From assembly GCF_030246925.1 (NCBI RefSeq), contig NZ_CP126740.1, positions 2,170,001 to 2,234,000 of the forward strand: a stretch of 64,000 nucleotides of DNA. Reading direction: 5' to 3'. Source of the stretch: Microbacterium sp. zg-Y625. GTDB lineage: Bacteria > Actinomycetota > Actinomycetes > Actinomycetales > Microbacteriaceae. The position numbers were made by a program, and so were the translations under genes. Below the pieces are notes generated by a model. The model was given only the letters and a program-made list of their open reading frames with translations. It made no database searches and was not told where the DNA came from. The stretch's first letter is position 1; the number at the start of each line of letters is the position of its first letter. This document shows, piece by piece, positions 26,976 to 35,633 of the stretch.

Positions 26976-27941
26976 CTACCAGGCATACGCCTCCGGCGCC
27001 TGCCCGCCGGGGCCGGGCCAGATCTCGTCCAAGGCAGCCAAGTCGGCGGCATCCAGCTGCACGTCGAGTGCAGCCAGCGCGCTCGTGAGGTGCTGCATGC
27101 GCCGCGGCCCGACGATGGGGGCGGTGACGACGGGCTGGTGCAGGAGCCACGCGATCCCGAGCACGGCGGGATCGACTCCCCGCTCGTCGGCGAAGCGCTC
27201 ATAGCGCTCGACGCGCTCGCGGCGGCCGCCCAGCCGTGAAGCGTCGCTGCGCGAGGTGTCCGCTTTGCGAAGGACGCCGGCCAGCTGACCTCCGGCCAGC
27301 GGCGACCACGGCAGCAGGCCCATGCCGTACGCCGCAGCCGCGGGCGCGACTTCCAGTTCGACCATGCGGTTGGCGAGGCTGTACACCGACTGCTCCGTCA
27401 CCAGCGGTGCCCGGCGGGTGGCGGCCGCGACCTCCTGGTACTGCGCGATGTTCCAGCCGGCGAAGTTGGAGGAGCCGAGGTACAGGATCTTCCCCTGGTC
27501 CCGAAGACGGGTGAACGCGTCGAGCACTTCGTCCACCGGCACGCGCCGGTCGATGTGGTGCATCTGGTAGAGGTCGATCCGGTCGGTCTGCAGGCGCTGC
27601 AGGGATGCCTCCACCGCTCTGCGGATGTGCAGCGATGAGAGCCCGCGATCGTTAGGGCCGGCCCCCATCGCTTCGTAGACCTTCGTCGCCAGGACTATCT
27701 CGTCGCGCACTCCGCGCGCCGAGATCCAGCGCCCGACGAGCGCCTCCGTCTGGCCCGGCTCCGACCCCCAGGGCGGTCCACCGTACACATCCGCGGTGTC
27801 GATGAAGTTCACGCCGCTCTCGCGTGCGGCGTCGAGGATGGCGAACGACTCCTCTTCACCGATCACGGGGCCCATGTTCATCGTGCCCAGCGCGATGCGG
27901 CTGACCTGCGCGCCGGCGCGTCCGAGTCGGGTGTACTTCAT
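26976..27941 (-). CDS. Aldo/keto reductase
   Basis: A 321-residue TIM-barrel NADPH-dependent oxidoreductase. The family signature is complete: FIDTADVYGG (catalytic Asp and Tyr), TKVYEA (Lys), QMHHID (His) and the late cofactor segment TAPIVGPR. It would reduce an aldehyde or ketone, perhaps a sugar. ATG 27941 with GAGGAGA upstream. It lies 103 bp after the LacI-type gene on the same strand and may be the third gene of that operon. Confidence 0.9.
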   Translation of the reverse strand: MKYTRLGRAGAQVSRIALGTMNMGPVIGEEESFAILDAARESGVNFIDTADVYGGPPWGSEPGQTEALVGRWISARGVRDEIVLATKVYEAMGAGPNDRGLSSLHIRRAVEASLQRLQTDRIDLYQMHHIDRRVPVDEVLDAFTRLRDQGKILYLGSSNFAGWNIAQYQEVAAATRRAPLVTEQSVYSLANRMVELEVAPAAAAYGMGLLPWSPLAGGQLAGVLRKADTSRSDASRLGGRRERVERYERFADERGVDPAVLGIAWLLHQPVVTAPIVGPRRMQHLTSALAALDVQLDAADLAALDEIWPGPGGQAPEAYAW

Positions 27942-28044
27942 GCGTTTCTCTCCTCTGTATGGACGATGTCCCACGCCGACGGCGCGGGTCTTTCCTTGCT
28001 TCGGGCGTGTGACCGGGGGCACTCCGACCGCAGTGACGCGATGC

Positions 28045-29049
28045 TCAGGGCACGCGGGTGGAGCGCCGCTGAATCAAAGTGGGTTCGTACCTGACGGATG
28101 CGAGCTCCTGAGCCGGGTCTGCCAGCGCCGACAGCAGGAGCCGCGCGGCACTGCGGCCCATCTCGAGGCTGGGCTGGCTGATCGAGGTGAGCGGCACGAT
28201 GGCGGCAGCCGAGAAGTCGATGTCGTCATAGCCGACGATCGCGACGTCATCCGGCACCGAGATGCCGTGATGGATGAGGCTCTGCATGATGCCGAGGGCC
28301 ACCTCATCGTTGCCGCCGAAGACGCCGTCCGGACGCTCGCCCGCGGGCATGGCGGCGATCCGGTCGCCGATCTCGCGACCGAGCCGCACACTGAGCGTGC
28401 TGGTCTCGATCAGGCTGAAGCGCGCGCCGGCGCGGGTGACGGCACGACTCACGCCGTCGTGGCGATCGCGCATCTGCGCCACATGGAAGGGGCCGCCCAC
28501 GAACATCACGTGGCGCGCGCCGCCGGCCAGAAGGTGATCGGCGGCCATCGCGCCGCCCATGACGTCGTCGAGCGACACGGACAGGCGCACGCCGGTGGGA
28601 TCGACGCGGTCGACCAGCACGATCGGAACGCCCCGCTTGTCGAAGCGCTCCAGCTCGGACAGGTCATCGCTGACGGGGGCCAGCAGCACCCCATCGAGAC
28701 GCTGCCTGTCGAACAGTTCCAGGTACCGGGACTCACGATCCCGCGAGTCGAAGCTGTTGCCGACGATGATGGAGTAGCCGGCCTGCTCGGTCACCTCTTC
28801 CGCTCCGAGCACGGACTCGGAGAAGAACGGGTTGGTGATGTTGATGACGGCCATGCCGATGACGTCGCTGCGACCGGCGCGCAGCTGCCGCGCGGCGACG
28901 TTCGGCACGTAGCCGAGTTCGTCGATCGCCTGCTGCACGCGCCGCGCGGCGCGCTGCGAGACCAGCTCCGGCCTGTTCAACGCGTTGGACACGGTGGCGA
29001 CCGAAAGCCCGGCCCGCGCAGCCACATCGCGGATGCCGACGTCAGGCAT
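28045..29049 (-). CDS. LacI-family repressor
   Basis: A 334-residue repressor. The N-terminal helix-turn-helix (IRDVAARAGLSVATVSNALN) is at residues 6-25, followed by the hinge helix region NVAARQLRAGRS. The C-terminal periplasmic-binding-protein-like effector domain contains VVGYDDIDF-type and FGGNDEVALG motifs. The effector is probably a sugar or derivative. ATG 29049. It starts 47 bp after the upstream aldo/keto reductase gene. The double AAACGTTT site at 30078-30109 is of the type this family binds. Confidence 0.93.
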   Translation of the reverse strand: MPDVGIRDVAARAGLSVATVSNALNRPELVSQRAARRVQQAIDELGYVPNVAARQLRAGRSDVIGMAVINITNPFFSESVLGAEEVTEQAGYSIIVGNSFDSRDRESRYLELFDRQRLDGVLLAPVSDDLSELERFDKRGVPIVLVDRVDPTGVRLSVSLDDVMGGAMAADHLLAGGARHVMFVGGPFHVAQMRDRHDGVSRAVTRAGARFSLIETSTLSVRLGREIGDRIAAMPAGERPDGVFGGNDEVALGIMQSLIHHGISVPDDVAIVGYDDIDFSAAAIVPLTSISQPSLEMGRSAARLLLSALADPAQELASVRYEPTLIQRRSTRVP

Positions 29050-29096
29050 TGCGGCCACCCACCCGCTCGAGGCTCTCCATGAGCCGTATGCGCGCG

Positions 29097-30056
29097 TCAA
29101 TCATTGATCCAGGTGCTTCGGCTGGGAGTGAGCCGGTCGATCTCATCCCACAGATCGTCGGGGATGGGAACGTCGAGCAGGGCGACGGTCTGCTCCACCT
29201 GCGCTGGGGAGACCATGCCGCAGATCGTGGAGTGGATCCGCGGGTCGCGTGCCGAGAACTGCAGCGCGGCGGCGATAAGCGGCACGTCGTGACGGGCACA
29301 CGCGGCGCCGATGGTGTCGATCGCCTGAAGCACCTCGTCGGGCGCGCTGCGGTAGTGATACCAGTCGGACACACGCGGCCAGGAGCTGAGGATGCCGCCT
29401 CCGTAGACAGCGCCGTTGATCACCCCGAGCCCCGCCTCGGATGCGATGCTGAGCAGCTCGTCCGCCGTGCGGTCCACGAGAGTGAATCGATTGTGCGTGA
29501 TCAGCGCGTCGAAGACGTCCGTCTCGACGAATCGCCGCAGCAGCTGCGCCGGGCCACCGGCGATGCCGATGTGGGCGGCATAGCCCTCGTCCCGCAGCGC
29601 GGCGAGAGTGTCCACGGGCCCTCCCAGCGCCATCGCCTCGGCGAACGTGATGTGCTCCGGATCGTGCAGGTAGAGCAGCGGAACGGAGTCGAGCCCGAGC
29701 CGCTCCAGGCTTTCGTCGAGCGACCGCCGCATCCGATCCGCGGTGAACGCGCCGGTGTCGGGGTCACGGTCGAGCTTCGTCTGCACGACGAAATGGGCCG
29801 GCACGTTCGCCTGCGCAAGGGCCGCGCCGATGCGCCGCTCGCTCTCGCCGTCACCGTAGTTGTTGGAGGTGTCGAGAAAGTTGATCGGTGACTGCAGCGC
29901 GGCATGCACGGTGGCGATGGCGTCTTCCTCCGGCACCGTCAGTCCGTGCACCGGAGAGGACACTCCCCACGCTGCCGTGCCGATGCACAGCGGCGACACC
30001 TGGATGCCGGTGCGTCCGAGGCTCACGCGCGGGAGGAGCTGGTCCTCGGGACTCAT
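29097..30056 (-). CDS. Aldo/keto reductase, aldose-dehydrogenase-like
   Basis: A 319-residue member of the AKR group that includes D-threo-aldose and L-fucose dehydrogenases. It has LGRTGIQVSPLCIGTAAWG at the N terminus, FLDTSNNYGDGESE (catalytic Asp and Tyr), QTKLDRD (Lys) and YLHDPEH (His). It probably oxidises or reduces a sugar. ATG 30056 is used here; a GTG two codons earlier (30062) is equally possible. First gene downstream of the LacI operators, so it should be induced by the sugar sensed by the LacI protein encoded next. Confidence 0.9.
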   Translation of the reverse strand: MSPEDQLLPRVSLGRTGIQVSPLCIGTAAWGVSSPVHGLTVPEEDAIATVHAALQSPINFLDTSNNYGDGESERRIGAALAQANVPAHFVVQTKLDRDPDTGAFTADRMRRSLDESLERLGLDSVPLLYLHDPEHITFAEAMALGGPVDTLAALRDEGYAAHIGIAGGPAQLLRRFVETDVFDALITHNRFTLVDRTADELLSIASEAGLGVINGAVYGGGILSSWPRVSDWYHYRSAPDEVLQAIDTIGAACARHDVPLIAAALQFSARDPRIHSTICGMVSPAQVEQTVALLDVPIPDDLWDEIDRLTPSRSTWIND

Positions 30057-30077
30057 TCGCACGACTCACTTCTTGAG

Positions 30078-30109
30078 ACCTGAAACGTTTTAGATAAAAC
30101 GTTTCAGGT
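30078..30109. promoter_or_regulatory. Double LacI-type operator
   Basis: A 32-bp perfect palindrome (15-bp arms 30078-30092 and 30095-30109, centre GA). It contains two complete AAACGTTT cores, at 30083-30090 and 30097-30104, whose centres are 14 bp apart. It lies 22 bp upstream of the aldo/keto reductase start. Each core matches the consensus of the LacI/GalR family. Confidence 0.92.
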
Positions 30110-30124
30110 ATTAAAGCACGCCGG

Positions 30125-30517
30125 TCACTCTCCGCGCAGCTGGCCGAGTATCTCGGCGTCGCCGCTGCCGGTGGACTCGACGATGCGGCCGTTCGCCACG
30201 CGGTAGATGGCGAACTCCGCCACGTTGACGTGACGACGCGTCGGCGCGATGTCTCGAAAGACGCCCTGATGAGTGCCGCTGCCACGCACGTGGGCTGCAA
30301 TCCGGTCGTCTTCGACCACGAGCTGGATGCGGCGCCAGCGCCAATCCGGGAACGCGTGGAAGAGGTCCGCGAAATCATCGATCCACGCATCCGCTCCCCC
30401 GGGAAGGTGCGCCCGCCGCACCGCCGGGTCGAGGAACGACCGGATCGCGTCCAGGTCGTGACGGTTGCAGGCATCGAGGTAGTCCGCGTACCACTCGCGC
30501 AACTCCCACGGCTCCAT
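30125..30517 (-). CDS. SnoaL-like polyketide-cyclase-fold protein
   Basis: A 130-residue NTF2-like protein of the SnoaL/ester-cyclase group. It has YLDACNRHDLDAIRSFL, the DFADLFHAFPDWRW motif and FRDIAPTRRHVNVAEFAIYR. Members bind small hydrophobic or aromatic compounds; some are cyclases, many have no known activity. ATG 30517. It is 43 bp downstream of the TetR gene on the same strand and probably shares its transcript. Confidence 0.85.
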   Translation of the reverse strand: MEPWELREWYADYLDACNRHDLDAIRSFLDPAVRRAHLPGGADAWIDDFADLFHAFPDWRWRRIQLVVEDDRIAAHVRGSGTHQGVFRDIAPTRRHVNVAEFAIYRVANGRIVESTGSGDAEILGQLRGE

Positions 30518-30560
30518 AGGCCCATTATCGAGCCGCTGCTGCCGCGCAGCGGGCGGCGCG

Positions 30561-31172
30561 TCACCCGAGCAGCGGACGCAACGCCTCCACGAACGGATGC
30601 AGCCGCCTCGCCGTGAACGCATCGAGCCCCTCGTCCGCGTCGGTCGCGGCGGCCCAGTCGGAGGTGGCGCGCTCACCGATCGCCATGAGCGCGTGGACCA
30701 CATCCCCCGTGCGCTCCCGGTCGAGGTTCGGAGCGCGCCGGTGCACCTCGTCGAGGATCTCCCGACTCAGCTCCGCCGTGCGCAGGGCCACCGCCGCGCG
30801 CAGTTCGTCATCGGCATCCACGATCCGCCAGCGGACGGTGAACGACGCGCGGTCGGCGGTGCTGTAGTGCACGAGCGCGAGGATCGCGGCGACGACCACC
30901 TCCATGGGCGGCAGATCGGCGGATGCCGCGAGGCTCTGCCGCATCCGCTCAGCACGGGTGTCGAACTCGTCCCACATGAGGTCACGCTTGGCGGGGAAGT
31001 ACGAGAACAGCGTGGTGCGGCTGACGCCGACCCGCCGAGCGATCTCCGCCAGGGACGTCGCGGCGTACCCCTTCTCTTCGAACAGCGCGAGGGCGACGGC
31101 GCGGACCTCTTCCCGGCTCGCATGCCGCGGCCGGCCCGGGCTCCGCGCGCTCTTTCGGCTGCCTTCGTCCAT
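30561..31172 (-). CDS. TetR-family repressor
   Basis: A 203-residue regulator. The DNA-binding domain at residues 18-65 has YAATSLAEIARRVGVSRTTL followed by FSYFPAKRDLMW. The C-terminal ligand domain is helical. It is divergent from the alcohol dehydrogenase gene, with a perfect 17-bp palindrome between them, so it most likely represses that gene and itself. The ligand is unknown. Confidence 0.92.
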   Translation of the reverse strand: MDEGSRKSARSPGRPRHASREEVRAVALALFEEKGYAATSLAEIARRVGVSRTTLFSYFPAKRDLMWDEFDTRAERMRQSLAASADLPPMEVVVAAILALVHYSTADRASFTVRWRIVDADDELRAAVALRTAELSREILDEVHRRAPNLDRERTGDVVHALMAIGERATSDWAAATDADEGLDAFTARRLHPFVEALRPLLG

Positions 31173-31188
31173 GCGGTCACTCTACATT

Positions 31189-31205
31189 TCCGAACACTGT
31201 TCGGA
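31189..31205. promoter_or_regulatory. TetR-type operator
   Basis: A perfect palindrome TCCGAACA-C-TGTTCGGA in the 94-bp divergent region, 16 bp before the repressor start codon and 61 bp before the dehydrogenase start. Size and position are typical for TetR-family autoregulation. Confidence 0.9.
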
Positions 31206-31266
31206 TATCCTGGTGGTGGCCGCGCAGAAGCTGCCGGCCCCCACCCGAAGCCGCAGGAGGCCTGTC

Positions 31267-32283
31267 ATGAAGTCCGTCCAGATCACCGGTGTGAACCAGA
31301 TCGAATGGGTCGAGATCGACAAGCCGGAGGTCGGCCCGCGCGATGTGCTGCTGCGCATGCGAGCGTGCGGCATCTGCGGCTCCGATGCGATGTACGCGAG
31401 CTATGGCGGTATCCCGCCCCGCCAGGGCGCCACTCCCCTCGGGCACGAGCCTGCCGCCGAGGTCGTCGAGGTCGGCGCCGAGGTCGAGGGCTTCGCCGTC
31501 GGCGACCATGTCGTCATCGACACGATGCGCTTCACGGACGGGCTGCTCGGCTCCGGAGGCGCTCAGGGCGGGTTCACCCCCTACGTCGTCGTGCGCGATG
31601 CCGCTGCGGGCGTGCAGCTCAAGGTCATTCCCAACCACGTCCCGTGGGAGGTCGCCGCGCTCAACGAGCCGATGGCCGTGGCCCTGCACGCCGTGAACCG
31701 CACCGGTGTGAAGGAGGGCGACAAGGTCGTCATCTTCGGCGCCGGACCCATCGGCCTTGGCGCGCTGCTCGGCTACCGACGCAAGGGCGCCAGCCACATC
31801 GTGGTCGTCGACGTGATCCCCTCGCGCCTCGCGAAGGCGCTGGAGATCGGTGCGGATGCCGTCATCGACTCGTCGAAGGAAGACGTCGGCACGCGTCTGG
31901 TCGAACTGCAGGGCGACGGCGCGACGCCGTGGGTGCGCGGTGTGCGCCCGGCCACCGACATCTACCTGGATGCCGCGGGCGTCGCCGTCGTGCCCCAGAC
32001 CGTCACGAGCATCGCCAAGCACGGCGCGACGCTCGGCGTCGTCGCGGTGCACAAGAAGCCGGTGGAGCTGGACTTCGGCGGCATCCTGCAGACCGAGCTG
32101 AACATCGTGTGGGCGATGGGCTACCCGACCGAGATCTTCGAGGTGACCGACGACATCGTCGAGAACTGGGAGAAGTACGCCAAGATCATCAGCCACCGCT
32201 TCCCCTTCGACCAGACGCTCGAGGCGCTGGAACTCGCCGCGACGCCGGGTGCGGCGGACAAGGTGACCGTCGTCTTCGACTGA
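31267..32283 (+). CDS. Zinc-dependent alcohol dehydrogenase (MDR family)
   Basis: A 338-residue medium-chain dehydrogenase/reductase. The catalytic zinc Cys is in ACGICGSD (about residue 37) and GHEPAAEV gives the zinc His-Glu (about 61). The Rossmann motif GAGPIGLGAL is near 160, with DVIP following as the cofactor-specificity strand. The structural zinc loop with four cysteines is missing, as in sorbitol- and threonine-type subfamilies. It probably oxidises a polyol or secondary alcohol with NAD+. ATG 31267. Controlled by the divergent TetR regulator. Confidence 0.9.
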   Translation: MKSVQITGVNQIEWVEIDKPEVGPRDVLLRMRACGICGSDAMYASYGGIPPRQGATPLGHEPAAEVVEVGAEVEGFAVGDHVVIDTMRFTDGLLGSGGAQGGFTPYVVVRDAAAGVQLKVIPNHVPWEVAALNEPMAVALHAVNRTGVKEGDKVVIFGAGPIGLGALLGYRRKGASHIVVVDVIPSRLAKALEIGADAVIDSSKEDVGTRLVELQGDGATPWVRGVRPATDIYLDAAGVAVVPQTVTSIAKHGATLGVVAVHKKPVELDFGGILQTELNIVWAMGYPTEIFEVTDDIVENWEKYAKIISHRFPFDQTLEALELAATPGAADKVTVVFD

Positions 32284-32290
32284 CATCAGG

Positions 32291-32332
32291 GAGTGCACCC
32301 CCGGTTCGCGCAGCGGATGCGGGGGTGCACTC
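32291..32332 (+). terminator. Terminator hairpin after the alcohol dehydrogenase gene
   Basis: Perfect 12-bp arms GAGTGCACCCCC (32291-32302) and GGGGGTGCACTC (32321-32332) with an 18-base loop, starting 7 bp after the stop codon. Confidence 0.85.
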
Positions 32333-32391
32333 GGCTCTGAACGGAGGGCTGCGGCGATCCGAGGCCGCAGGCAAGCGTGAGGAAACGACCG

Positions 32392-32790
32392 CTATGCCCG
32401 ACGCCGGAGCCAGAGCGCGGTCGTGACGACGAGCGGCACTTGGGTGATCCCGTAGAGCACGTGGAACGAGTAGTGGGCGGGTGTCTGAGCCGGATCGAAG
32501 GGAAGGATCGGCAGGGGCAGCACGGTGAAGATTGCGCCCAGGAGGTTCAACACACCCCACCCCAACAGGGCCCACGCCGCGACGGATCGCAGCCGCGTGA
32601 ACCACGCAGCGACGAGCACGACCGTCAGTGCCAGAGGGAGGACCGATTCCGGGCTGACGATCGTCTGACCGGGTAAATCGGCCATATTGTGCACAAACAG
32701 TCCGACCCAGCCGAGGGCAGCGGACACGGGCACCCACGGTGCGCTCCGCCTCGGACCGCCCGGTCCGTCGTGCGCGCCCGTCCTGCTCAT
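32392..32790 (-). CDS. Four-helix membrane protein of unknown function
   Basis: A 132-residue protein with four hydrophobic helices after a short polar N terminus (roughly residues 20-40, 48-68, 72-95 and 105-125). It has short conserved-looking turns such as VHNMADLPGQT. ATG 32790 is preferred because GGGGGT lies 8 bp upstream. Transcribed alone, convergent with the alcohol dehydrogenase unit. Function unknown. Confidence 0.65.
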   Translation of the reverse strand: MSRTGAHDGPGGPRRSAPWVPVSAALGWVGLFVHNMADLPGQTIVSPESVLPLALTVVLVAAWFTRLRSVAAWALLGWGVLNLLGAIFTVLPLPILPFDPAQTPAHYSFHVLYGITQVPLVVTTALWLRRRA

Positions 32791-33023
32791 GCGGCGGACC
32801 CCCATGACGGCGCGGTCTTCCGCACGGTCACTGCGTCTGCACACCACATCGTTCGCGCTTTCCCGTTGTCACCAGCCGACGGCCGGCTCACATGACCGCC
32901 TGGCGCGACCCTCGGGGTCGGAGCCTACTGCGCACAGGGGTGAGTCGGAACCACAACGACGTCTCAGCCACGGCCGAGAATGTCAGGTCGGAAACGGGCG
33001 CCGTCAGAGATAGGGTCCACCGC

Positions 33024-33185
33024 ATGGACCTCCCGAAGATCGGCGCGCCCGCAGGCCGTGCCCTGGCTCAAGCTCAGATCCGCACGATGGACGATGTCAG
33101 ACGCGTGGGTCTGGATCACATCGCGACGCTTCACGGAGTGGGCCCGAAGGCCATCGAGCTGCTGCGGGAGGCACTGGCAGAGTGA
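33024..33185 (+). CDS. Small helix-hairpin-helix protein
   Basis: A 53-residue protein consisting of essentially one HhH-type unit: GAPAGRALAQAQIRTMDDV, then LHGVGPKAIELLREAL. It looks like the stand-alone domain found at the C terminus of RNA polymerase alpha or in RecA-associated factors. HhH units bind DNA non-specifically. ATG 33024 without a strong ribosome site. Ends 7 bp before a convergent gene. Common in Microbacterium-like genomes as a hypothetical DNA-binding protein. Confidence 0.75.
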   Translation: MDLPKIGAPAGRALAQAQIRTMDDVRRVGLDHIATLHGVGPKAIELLREALAE

Positions 33186-33192
33186 CCGACGC

Positions 33193-33864
33193 TCACGCGG
33201 AGGTGTCGGTCCACGACGCGATGTCGACGCCGTGGTTGTCGGGTGATGCCAGCGACCACCACGCCGGCGCCTGGGTGTCATCGACCAGCCGGCCACCCGC
33301 GGCGAGCGCGGCATCCACCCGCGCCTGCGCCTGATCGGCCGGCACGAAGACATCGAAGTGCGTGCGCCCGCGTGCCGGGGCATCGCCGGTGATCGGGTTG
33401 AAGGCCAGCTGCGGGCCGCAGCGCAGCGGGTCGACGGCATCCGTCTCGCCGAGCGGCTCGTAGCCGAGCGCAGCCAGGAAGAACGGTCGCACGTCGATCT
33501 GCGAGTGCTGTGCCACGTAGATGCCGACCGACTGGGCAAGCGACGGGTCGGCGGTCAGTCCCCGTTCGGCAGCGGCGCGCGACACCGCGGCCGCGAACTG
33601 CGGGGAGGCCGTTGGGATGCCCTGTTGCGTGCGGTCGGGTACGCGCACGACGACCCCTTCGGGCCGCAGGTCGACGTCGGGCAGGATGCCGAAGCGTTCG
33701 GATGCGGCGACGATCGGGGCGATGAGCTCGGCAGCCTGCGCCAGCGACGTCGCGGTGAAGACGGCGTGCGGGCCGGTCTCGGTGACACGCCAGTCCGAGA
33801 CGTCGGGGGCGCGGTGGAACTCCGCGGCGGAGATACCCGCCGATGCGTTCGTCGACTCAGTCAT
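33193..33864 (-). CDS. VOC-family protein with PCD-like N-terminal part
   Basis: A 223-residue protein. Residues about 15-105 resemble a pterin-carbinolamine-dehydratase-like module (DWRVTETGPHAVFTATSLAQ, then PDVDLRPEGVVVRVP). Residues 110-220 are a glyoxalase/VOC domain (VDPLRCGPQLAFNP, HFDVFVPADQAQARVDAAL, SPDNHGVDIASW). This two-part layout is common in actinobacterial proteins of unknown role. Metal ligands are incomplete, so enzymatic function is doubtful. Single gene. Confidence 0.8.
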   Translation of the reverse strand: MTESTNASAGISAAEFHRAPDVSDWRVTETGPHAVFTATSLAQAAELIAPIVAASERFGILPDVDLRPEGVVVRVPDRTQQGIPTASPQFAAAVSRAAAERGLTADPSLAQSVGIYVAQHSQIDVRPFFLAALGYEPLGETDAVDPLRCGPQLAFNPITGDAPARGRTHFDVFVPADQAQARVDAALAAGGRLVDDTQAPAWWSLASPDNHGVDIASWTDTSA

Positions 33865-34003
33865 CGGAAGAACCCTTCTTCGGCATTCGGCGCCGTCATC
33901 GTCGACGGAGCCTAGCGGGCATCACGGTACTCTCGCGGACGCCTTCGTGGCGCGCTGAACGGCGGGGAGGCACGCACGCCGCACGCGCGCGCCTCCCGCA
34001 GCG

Positions 34004-34471
34004 TCAGCGACCGTTGCCTGAGGCGGCGACGTCGAGGATCCAGGTCACGCCGAAGCGGTCCGTGAGCATGCCGAAGCCGGGGCTCCAGGCCGAGGCGGCG
34101 AGCGGCTCGACGATCGACGCGCCGGCCGAGAGCGCGTCCCAGTAGCCCTGCACCTCGTCGAGCGCGTCGCCGCGCACCGACAGGAAGAACGGCTGGTCGG
34201 TGAGGGTCACGCCGTTCTCGCGGCGGGTCGTGCCGGCGTTCGCCGCCGAACCGCCGCCCTCCCCCGGGATGTCGTACGCCATGAGCCGGAATCCGTTCTC
34301 GCTCTCGAGCTGCCCGAACACGACGTTCTGGGCGCCGGGGGCTTCGCGCGGCATCCCGAAATCGCCGTAGGTGGCGATGGAGAGGTCGCCGCCGAACACG
34401 GAGCGGTAGAACTCCAGGGCCGCGCGGGCGTCGCCGCGGAAGTTCAGGTGGGTGGTCGTGGTGATGCTCAT
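34004..34471 (-). CDS. VOC-family PhnB-like protein
   Basis: A 155-residue protein of the PhnB/3-demethylubiquinone-methyltransferase-like glyoxalase group. It contains THLNFRGDARAALEFYRSVF, FGQLESENGFRLMAYD, PFFLSVRGDALDEVQGYWD and the terminal FGMLTDRFGVTWILDVA. Function unknown. It is divergent from a WYL-domain regulator, and a palindrome between them makes regulation of this gene by that regulator likely. Confidence 0.85.
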   Translation of the reverse strand: MSITTTTHLNFRGDARAALEFYRSVFGGDLSIATYGDFGMPREAPGAQNVVFGQLESENGFRLMAYDIPGEGGGSAANAGTTRRENGVTLTDQPFFLSVRGDALDEVQGYWDALSAGASIVEPLAASAWSPGFGMLTDRFGVTWILDVAASGNGR

Positions 34472-34531
34472 GTCTGCTCCTGTAGGGATGTCGCCGGGTC
34501 CGTCCCGGCTGCGCCCACTCTCGCAGCAGTA

Positions 34532-34550
34532 GAGGACTGATTCGGTCCTC
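34532..34550. promoter_or_regulatory. Palindrome between VOC gene and WYL regulator
   Basis: Inverted repeat GAGGAC-N7-GTCCTC in the 100-bp divergent region. The right arm ends 21 bp before the GTG of the regulator. It is a plausible operator for the YafY-type protein, inferred from position only. Confidence 0.65.
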
Positions 34551-34571
34551 CACTCCCCCTAGAGTCAAGGC

Positions 34572-35579
34572 GTGACGACGACAACCTCCCGGCTGCTGAA
34601 ACTGCTGTCGCTGCTGCAGAGCAGACGCGACTGGCCCGGCGCCGTGCTCGCCGACCGGCTGCAAATCACTCACCGCACGGTGCGGCGCGACATCGAGCGG
34701 CTGCGCGAGATGGGCTATCGCATCGAGGCGACCATGGGCCCCGACGGTGGATACCGACTGGATGCCGGCAGTGAGCTGCCCCCGCTGCTGTTCGACGACG
34801 ACCAGGTCGTGGCGCTGGCCGTCGCGCTGCAGGCGGCGACCGTAGCCGGCGCCGGCATCGAAGAGGCCGCGCTGAGGGCGCTCACCACGGTGCGGCAGGT
34901 GATGCCGTCGCGGGTGCGCCAGCGCCTGAATGCCATCGCCTTCACCACCGCGCCCCGCCCGGGCGACGGCCCCGCGGCATCCGTGTCGCCGCAGGTGCTC
35001 ATCGCGCTGTCGAGCGCCGTCCGCGCGCACGAGGTGCTGCGGTTCGACTACGCGAGCCCGGGCGGTTCCGGTGATAGGGCTGCGGATGCCGAGCCGCCGC
35101 GGCCGCGCCGGGTGGAGCCGCACCACCTCGTCGCGTCGCACGGTCGCTGGTACCTCGTGGCGTGGGACCTCGACGTGGACGACTGGCGCATCTTCCGCGC
35201 CGATCGCATCACGCCGCGCGCGCCGACGCGGCTGGCGTTCGCGCCGCGCGAGGTGCCGGGCGGCGATGCGGCGTCGTTCGTGGCCGGGCGGTTCAAGGGC
35301 TCGACCCAGGGTGACGCGTGGCCGTGCACAGGAACAGTCATCCTGCACCTGCCCGTCGACGCCGTGCTGCCGTTCGCCGGCGACGGTGTGGTCGAGGCGC
35401 TGGGACCGGACCGCAGCCGCTACACGGCGGGGTCGTGGTCCTGGGTCGCGCTCGCGGCGTCGCTCGGACGGTTCGACGCGGATGTGGAGGCGGTCGAGCC
35501 GCCCGAGTTGGCGGCGGCGTTCGCGCGGCTGGCGGAGCGGTACGCCGCGGCGGCCGGCGGAACGCCGCCGGCCGCCTGA
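34572..35579 (+). CDS. YafY-type WYL-domain transcriptional regulator
   Basis: A 335-residue regulator. The N-terminal HTH_11-type winged helix is clear (LADRLQITHRTVRRDIERLR, then MGYRIEATMGPDGGYRL). It is followed by the WYL domain with HHLVASHGRWYLVAWDLD and the WYL C-terminal extension. The WYL part binds a ligand, possibly nucleic acid or a nucleotide. GTG 34572. Divergent from the VOC gene. Confidence 0.92.
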   Translation: MTTTTSRLLKLLSLLQSRRDWPGAVLADRLQITHRTVRRDIERLREMGYRIEATMGPDGGYRLDAGSELPPLLFDDDQVVALAVALQAATVAGAGIEEAALRALTTVRQVMPSRVRQRLNAIAFTTAPRPGDGPAASVSPQVLIALSSAVRAHEVLRFDYASPGGSGDRAADAEPPRPRRVEPHHLVASHGRWYLVAWDLDVDDWRIFRADRITPRAPTRLAFAPREVPGGDAASFVAGRFKGSTQGDAWPCTGTVILHLPVDAVLPFAGDGVVEALGPDRSRYTAGSWSWVALAASLGRFDADVEAVEPPELAAAFARLAERYAAAAGGTPPAA

Positions 35580-35633
35580 CGACTGCCCTGACCCGCCCGC
35601 GGCGCGCACGCGGGCTCTTGCTAATCTCGCCCC

